From the NCBI GenBank assembly GCA_003661015.1, contig QMVI01000018.1, forward strand, positions 1-11,375: a stretch of 11,375 bases of DNA, written 5' to 3'. Shown here piece after piece: positions 7,207 through 11,375 of this stretch; within the stretch, counting starts at the first letter, position 1; every line of letters begins with the position of its first letter. Source of the DNA: Methanosarcinales archaeon. GTDB taxonomy: Archaea; Halobacteriota; Methanosarcinia; DSM-18856; Methermicoccaceae. Position numbers and translations under genes: made by a program. Below the pieces are notes generated by a model. That model was not told where the DNA came from. It did not search any database and saw nothing but the letters and a program-made list of their open reading frames with translations.

Positions 7207-8325
7207 TCACAATGGTAATTTTAATGTGAAAACCGAACCCTTCAACGGCTTACTCTCTACCTCAATCTCTCCTCCATGCATGTGTGCAAATCTCTTTGCG
7301 AGATACAGCCCACCACCTATTCCCCTTGAGTGTTTCTTAATGTCGTGAGCGATATGAAGTCTCTCGAATATTCTTTCTATGTCTTGTATGCCACTGCCCG
7401 TGTCTCTAACACTCACGATTGCCCATTTATCGTACTTTGACACAGATACATCGATATGGCCACCGAATGTGAACTTCATGGAGTTCGATAAGAGTTCTCT
7501 CACCGCCGCCTTTATCTTCTCTGCATCACACTCTACAATCACTTTATCCAAATTGCACCTGATGTTTACGTTCTTTCTTCTCTTACTTGACGTTAAAGAT
7601 TCAACCACCTCTTTAACGAGAGATGAGAGCTCCACTTTTCTCCACTTAACCTCGCATACTTCCTCAATCATCTCAATGGACACAATCTTATCAAGAACCT
7701 CTTTTATTCTGTCCGCTCCATTTCTAATACCCTCGACATATTTTTCAATCTTCTCAATCGATGAATTCTGCCCTTTCTCAATCATGTCAAGATAACCATA
7801 GATTATTGTGAGTGGAGTCCTTATCTCGTGGCTTATCATCTCTAAGAACTTCACTTTATCATCTTCAGATTTCTGTATCTCTTTATAGAGCTTTTCTAAT
7901 TCTCTGTACAATCTTTCTCTCTCAGTTAGCAAAAATTCAATTTGAGTGAGATTTTTGACTGTTCCTTGGATGGCAAATCCGCCATGGTATCTCAGAGGTG
8001 CTATCGACCACTCCAAAAGCATCAGGCTTCCATCCTTTCTAACACCTCTGCATCTTATCCAGTCGCCACCATTCATCCTCTCAATGAATGACCGCCTGTC
8101 ATCCTTGTGAATGAGGTCTGTTATGCTCATTTGGGATAGTTCAGACAGAGAATAACCAAACATATTCTGAAATTCAGGGTTAGCATATGCTATCCTTCCT
8201 TCCATCAGAAGGTAAATACCCACATTTGCATTCTCAACCAATGTGCGGTATCTCTCCTCCAGTTGGTTTATACGGATGAAAAGTCTCAATTTTTCCGTGT
8301 CTACATCCAAAGTAGCCCCTGCCAA
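7207..8325 (-). CDS. Soluble PAS-domain sensor histidine kinase
   Basis: The 372-residue protein has no membrane segment, so it probably senses a cytoplasmic signal. An N-terminal helix (about 12-30) leads into a PAS domain (about 25-130, with ENANVGIYLLMEGRIAYANP and YHGGFAIQGTVKNLT), then a coiled linker (about 133-158) and the dimerisation/phospho-acceptor helix with H166 in EMISHEIRTPL. The ATPase domain carries the N box ELLSNSMKFT (N281), the G1 box D308-T-G-S-G and the G2 box RGIGGGLYLAK, and ends at the natural C-terminus. All residues for autophosphorylation are present. No response regulator gene is in the window. The start is uncertain: TTG 8325 is first after a TGA at 8329-8331, and TTG 8310 is also possible; both precede the PAS domain. 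It is divergent from the dehydratase operon and shares its TATA region. It ends in TGA. Confidence 0.9.
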   Translation of the reverse strand: MAGATLDVDTEKLRLFIRINQLEERYRTLVENANVGIYLLMEGRIAYANPEFQNMFGYSLSELSQMSITDLIHKDDRRSFIERMNGGDWIRCRGVRKDGSLMLLEWSIAPLRYHGGFAIQGTVKNLTQIEFLLTERERLYRELEKLYKEIQKSEDDKVKFLEMISHEIRTPLTIIYGYLDMIEKGQNSSIEKIEKYVEGIRNGADRIKEVLDKIVSIEMIEEVCEVKWRKVELSSLVKEVVESLTSSKRRKNVNIRCNLDKVIVECDAEKIKAAVRELLSNSMKFTFGGHIDVSVSKYDKWAIVSVRDTGSGIQDIERIFERLHIAHDIKKHSRGIGGGLYLAKRFAHMHGGEIEVESKPLKGSVFTLKLPL

Positions 8326-8360
8326 GGCTCAATGCCCCCCATATACACTTTGAAGCATCA

Positions 8361-8370
8361 ATATAAAAAG
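8361..8370. promoter_or_regulatory. TATA-like element between the histidine kinase and the dehydratase operon
   Basis: The 86-base gap holds atataaaaag, which on the minus strand reads CTTTTTATAT. For the plus-strand gene at 8412 the transcript would start near 8390 with GGGTGAG at 8402-8408 in a leader of about 20 bases. On the minus strand a start near 8340 would give the kinase a leader of about 15 bases. No other TATA-like sequence is as good. Confidence 0.5.
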
Positions 8371-8411
8371 TTATTTGTGAAATGGTGTTGTAATAGCGTT
8401 AGGGTGAGTTT

Positions 8412-9665
8412 ATGGGAAAGACAATGGCTGAGAAGATACTTTCAAGGAAATGTGGAAGGGACGTTGAGCCGGGTGAGTTGGTGGTATGCGAGGTTGATAT
8501 GACATTTGCCCATGATGGCACAATGCCCCTTGCAATACAGCAGATGAAAAGCGAACTAGGGACAACAAAGGTATTCGATTCAAGTAAGGTGGCTGGATTT
8601 TGTGATCATGCTTCTCCATCACCGAGTTCCCATATCTCGAATGTGCATACGATGATGAGGGAGTTTGCAAGGGAAAACTGCATAGATTTCTATGAAAACG
8701 GGGATGGAATCTGTCATCAGATAGTGCTTGAAAGATATGCTGCACCGTATAAGGTGATAGTTGGTGCAGACTCGCATACATGCACACATGGTGTTGTTGG
8801 TGCGTTTGCGACTGGGATGGGAAGCACAGATGTGGGTGCAATAATGGTGTATGGAAAGACTTGGTTCAAAGTTCCAGAATCCATGAAGATTGAGGTGGAT
8901 GGTGAATTGGGAGAATGGGTCACTTCAAAGGATTTGTTTCTGAGCGTTGTGGGTGATATAAAAGCGGATGGTGCAACATACATGTCTATGGAGTTTTTGG
9001 GGAAGTGTATTGATGATATGGAAGTAGAACAGAGAGCAACCCTCACCAACATGGCAATAGAGGCAGGGGCAAAGCTTGGTCTCTGTAAGGCTGATGAGAA
9101 GGTGGAGAAGTTTCTCACAGAATATGGGAGAGAGGATGAATTTGAAGAGCTATATCCAGACGATGACGCAGAATATCTCACTGAGATTTTTATCGATGCA
9201 CAGGATATCGAACCCATGATTGCATACCCCCACAGGGTGGACAATGTCGCTCCAGCGTATGAGTTCAAAGGTATGCACATTGACCAAGTGTGTATAGGTT
9301 CATGTACAAACGGTAGACTGAGTGATCTTGAGATTGCAGCTCAGATACTCGATGGAGAAGAAGTGTGTAAGGATACGAGACTTGTTGTATATCCAGCGAG
9401 CAGGAGTGTTTTTATAAAGGCGGTGGGGAGAGGAATAATCGAGAAACTTTTGGAGGCAGGAGCTGCAGTTTGTGCCCCGGGTTGTGGCTTCTGTATAGGC
9501 AGGACGGTTGCACTTGGCGATGGCGAAAAGGCTCTCTCGACTCAGAACAGAAACTTCAAGGGCAGGATGGGCAATGAGAATGCAGAAATATATCTTTCGT
9601 CTGTTCCAACAGCAGCAGCATCTGCTTTGTATGGTGAAATAGTTGATCCAAGGGAGGTGTTGTGA
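8412..9665 (+). CDS. leuC: Large subunit of 3-isopropylmalate dehydratase / homoaconitase family
   Basis: This is the iron-sulfur subunit of a two-subunit hydro-lyase that isomerises a 2-hydroxy-tricarboxylate through its cis-alkene. The substrate could be isopropylmalate (leucine synthesis) or homocitrate homologues (2-oxosuberate for coenzyme B). The 417 residues match the archaeal LeuC/HacA length. The 4Fe-4S cluster ligands are C298 in CIGSCTNGR and C358 and C361 in CAPGCGFCIGR. The substrate-site segments DSHTCTHG and GAFATGMGSTDVG (about residues 118-136) are intact. The ATG has GGGTGAG four bases upstream. It ends in TGA, overlapping the small subunit start (GTGATG at 9662-9667). Substrate cannot be decided from the large subunit alone, so the symbol denotes the family only. 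Confidence 0.88.
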   Translation: MGKTMAEKILSRKCGRDVEPGELVVCEVDMTFAHDGTMPLAIQQMKSELGTTKVFDSSKVAGFCDHASPSPSSHISNVHTMMREFARENCIDFYENGDGICHQIVLERYAAPYKVIVGADSHTCTHGVVGAFATGMGSTDVGAIMVYGKTWFKVPESMKIEVDGELGEWVTSKDLFLSVVGDIKADGATYMSMEFLGKCIDDMEVEQRATLTNMAIEAGAKLGLCKADEKVEKFLTEYGREDEFEELYPDDDAEYLTEIFIDAQDIEPMIAYPHRVDNVAPAYEFKGMHIDQVCIGSCTNGRLSDLEIAAQILDGEEVCKDTRLVVYPASRSVFIKAVGRGIIEKLLEAGAAVCAPGCGFCIGRTVALGDGEKALSTQNRNFKGRMGNENAEIYLSSVPTAAASALYGEIVDPREVL

Positions 9666-10174
9666 TGATCATAAAGGGAAAAGTTTTGAGAGTTCTTCCA
9701 GACGATACCAACACAGATGAGATAATCTCTGGGAAGTACAAGTATGATGTGCTGGACATAGGGAAGTTGGCAGTCCATACATTTGAGGCGATAGATCCCT
9801 CTTTCTATAGGGATGCCAAGAAAAATCCAGGCTCAATCTTGGTTGCTGGCAAGAATTTTGGATGCGGCTCATCAAGAGAACAGGCACCGAGAGTACTTCA
9901 GGAATGCGACATATCTTGTATAGTTGCAGAATCGTTTGCAAGGATATTCTATCGGAACAGCTTTAATGTTGGTCTCCCGATTGTTGAGTGCAAAGGCATC
10001 TCAGCTCATGTTGACAAGGAAGACGAGCTTGAAATCGATTTAGATGGTGGGAAGATCAGAAACCTCACGAAGGGTTATGAGCTGTCGTTTAAGCCAATTC
10101 CAGATTTTATGCAGAACCTTCTTCAGGCGGGTGGTATAATGTCGTATCTGAGAAAAAGCGGAGGATATGAATGA
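9665..10174 (+). CDS. leuD: Small subunit of 3-isopropylmalate dehydratase / homoaconitase family
   Basis: The partner of the preceding large subunit; its swivelling domain closes the active site and supplies the loop that selects the substrate. The 169 residues carry TNTDEIISGKYKYD (residues 15-28) and the catalytic GCGSSREQAP (66-75), both characteristic. Methanogen homoaconitase small subunits usually have YLRT, and isopropylmalate enzymes YLVY-like residues, in the loop after the IIPGR segment. Here it is Y25-K-Y-D28, which fits neither, so the substrate is open. I chose ATG 9665; GTG 9662 directly before it is also in frame, and both sit behind GGAGGTG at 9652-9658. It overlaps the large subunit stop as TGATG, so the subunits are translationally coupled. 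It ends in TGA, overlapping the RNA ligase ATG by four bases. Confidence 0.87.
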   Translation: MIIKGKVLRVLPDDTNTDEIISGKYKYDVLDIGKLAVHTFEAIDPSFYRDAKKNPGSILVAGKNFGCGSSREQAPRVLQECDISCIVAESFARIFYRNSFNVGLPIVECKGISAHVDKEDELEIDLDGGKIRNLTKGYELSFKPIPDFMQNLLQAGGIMSYLRKSGGYE

Positions 10175-11226
10175 ATTTAAAGCATTTTGAACAGTATAAT
10201 TTCAAGGGAGAACCTCTGTATATTCTCCCAAAACCAAGAAATGGTCTCGAGAAAGGAACTGTCTACTTTAGAGGAGAGTTAATAAGAGGATTTCCAAAGA
10301 TTAAGAGAATTTTAATGTTAAAAAATGGAATTAAAAAGTATTTTGATGGTACATTTGGTGTTGAGGAGAAGATAGACGGATATAATGTGAGGATGTGTGC
10401 AGTATCGGGTGAGGTTCTCGTTTTTACGAGAGGCGGTTTTATATGTCCATTCACTCTTTCGCGGGTGAGGGAGGACGAAAACGTGTGCGATTTTCTTATG
10501 AGCAATCCAGACCTCGTTTTATGCGTTGAAATGGCTGGGATACGAAATCCATACGTACCAAAGGATTATCCGGTGGGAGATATTGGCTTTTTTGCATTTG
10601 ACATCCGAAGAAAAGAGACGAATGAGCCCCTCCCCCTTCTCGAAAGAAGAAAACTACTTTCAGAGTGGGACATCCCGCAAGTGGAGTTGTTGGGTGAATT
10701 CTCGCCAAGCGATGGAGAAAAGGTGATGGAGGTTGTTGAGAGATTGAATTGCGAGGGCAGAGAGGGGATAGTTATGAAGTCTCTTGATATGAGAGTACAA
10801 CTTAAATACACGACACACACGACCAATGTGGAAAATGTTGAGTACGCGTTTAGATATCCCTTCGATTTTGGAAGAGATTTCATTTTCAGCAGATTGATAA
10901 GGGAGGGATTTTAGGCTGTGGAGTGTGGAGATGAAGACCTTGAGAGATGGGCGGAGAGGATTGGCAGAGCAATTCTTTTGCCAATGGTCAGAGCAATCAA
11001 GGATGTTGGAGAGGGGGAGAGGATAGAGGAAAGAATGAGCATTGTTGTGAAAGATTGGGAAGAAGCTCAGAGTTTCTTCAAGCATCTTCGGAGACAGGGA
11101 GTTGGTTATAAGATTATCGAAAGACAAGAACATCCAAAAGGGCTACTAATCACATTCTCCAGACTATACCAATCCACCGAGGACAAAATAAAGATGTATC
11201 TCGAAGGAAAGACTTGGAAAGAGTGA
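10171..11226 (+). CDS. Pab1020-type ATP-dependent RNA ligase, read through one in-frame TAG
   Basis: Archaeal Rnl3-type ligases adenylylate a lysine and join or circularise 5'-phosphate and 3'-OH RNA ends. Nucleotidyltransferase motifs appear in order: motif I K67-I-D-G70 in EEKIDGYNVR, Ia FTRGGF (85-90), III VLCVEMAG (116-123), IIIa FFAFDI (140-145), IV EGREGIVMKS (195-204) and V QLKYTT (210-215). The frame meets TAG at 10912-10914 (codon 248) after RLIREGF, then continues in the same frame for 103 residues to TGA 11224-11226. This tail (ERWAERIGRAILLPMVRAI, ending YLEGKTWKE) has the helical character and position of the family's C-terminal dimerisation domain. Total 351 residues, near the roughly 380 of characterised members; 247 would lack that domain. 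ATG 10171 overlaps the small subunit stop. A GGGAGG at 10901-10906 before GTG 10918 leaves separate translation of the tail possible. Confidence 0.85.
10912..10914 (+). other. In-frame UAG codon 248 in the RNA ligase (putative pyrrolysine)
   Basis: The context is gag gga ttt TAG gct gtg gag. The frame stays open for 103 codons on the far side and encodes the C-terminal domain expected for this ligase family, with no frame change and no gap. This is the strongest of the three internal TAGs because both halves belong to one known family. Confidence 0.75.
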
Positions 11227-11227
11227 T

Positions 11228-11375
11228 TTAGCTCTCTCTCACTTTGTCAATTAAAAGCTTCTGCTCTGCTCTGTAGACCGCCTCCCTAAAGCAGACAAAG
11301 ACTACCTTTGAAATAGTCTCATTGTCCTCCATGGAGCGTTTTACTTCTGACACGGCAATGCCCGTTGCCAGCTTA
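11228..11375 (-). CDS. C-terminal end of a probable macro-domain protein (partial at window edge)
   Basis: The minus strand is open from the window edge to TAA at 11228-11230 and encodes 48 residues, starting KLATGIAVSEVKRSM and ending AEQKLLIDKVRES. The pattern, a Gly-containing LATGIA turn, an amphipathic helix, a SKVVFVCF strand and a closing helix, matches the end of macro domains, which bind or hydrolyse ADP-ribose derivatives. The rest of the gene is outside the window, so the ligand site cannot be checked. It converges on the RNA ligase with one base between the stops. Codon use and reading direction fit a real gene, but the family call is tentative: another alpha/beta fold could end similarly. 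Confidence 0.5.
   Translation of the reverse strand, partial: KLATGIAVSEVKRSMEDNETISKVVFVCFREAVYRAEQKLLIDKVRES

Noticed and set aside
8717..9280. Long open frame antisense to the dehydratase large subunit
   Set aside because: A Ser-rich shadow frame opposite a well-conserved iron-sulfur subunit, without a recognisable domain.
162..10914. Interpreting the TAG-containing genes as pseudogenes
   Set aside because: Decay would give a mix of frameshifts and TAA, TGA and TAG stops. Only TAG is found, one per gene, with full conservation on both sides.
10918..11226. A separate 102-residue gene starting at GTG 10918
   Set aside because: It is in the same frame as the RNA ligase, begins three bases after the TAG and supplies that family's missing C-terminal domain. 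Independent translation from GGGAGG at 10901-10906 remains a minor alternative, mentioned in the ligase entry.
1..11375. CRISPR array, tRNA, rRNA, insertion sequence or prophage
   Set aside because: No spaced direct repeats, tRNA-like folds, transposase or integrase sequences, or terminal inverted repeats were seen; nearly every base is in a conserved gene.

Overview
This is a gene-dense stretch of a euryarchaeal genome. It carries NMD3 with several Cys-x-x-Cys pairs, an AglB-type oligosaccharyltransferase, a Pab1020-type ATP-dependent RNA ligase, a UPF0200-like P-loop kinase and the HtpX/PspAB pair. Ribosome binding sites are of the GGAGGTGAT type, TATA-like boxes are archaeal in style, and neighbouring genes overlap by ATGA or GTGA. 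A methanogen-related or alkane/methane-oxidising relative would fit, but the window alone does not fix the lineage.

Layout. 1-1549 (+): 3' part of chorismate synthase, then NMD3. 1546-2987 (-): htpX followed by pspAB, converging on NMD3. 3025-3037: a TATA-rich element between divergent htpX and aglB. 3084-6929 (+): aglB, a radical SAM enzyme and a P-loop kinase, tightly packed. 6907-8325 (-): a soluble PAS histidine kinase followed by a small membrane protein. 8361-8370: a second TATA element between divergent units. 8412-11226 (+): large and small subunits of a LeuCD/homoaconitase-type dehydratase, then the RNA ligase. 11228-11375 (-): C-terminal end of a probable macro-domain protein. No gap exceeds 100 bases. 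I see no rRNA, tRNA, CRISPR array or mobile element.

The main result is that TAG appears to be a sense codon. Three conserved genes each contain one in-frame TAG whose removal restores the expected protein: chorismate synthase (162-164), the P-loop kinase at codon 3 (6378-6380, with the good ribosome binding site and the GTGA overlap lying before the TAG), and the RNA ligase (10912-10914, joining 247 and 103 residues into one family-length protein). No gene is interrupted by TAA or TGA. Of 13 gene ends, 12 can be read as TAA or TGA; the only TAG at a gene end (6912-6914) is followed by an in-frame TGA five codons later. The simplest explanation known in archaea is pyrrolysine decoding of UAG outside the methylamine methyltransferases. 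The window does not contain the pyl genes, so the inserted amino acid is inferred.

The genes cover aromatic amino acid synthesis, 60S ribosome export-factor homologue function, membrane protein quality control, N-glycosylation, 2-oxoacid chain elongation or leucine synthesis, and RNA end joining. They do not form one pathway; the packing looks like ordinary archaeal core-genome compaction.
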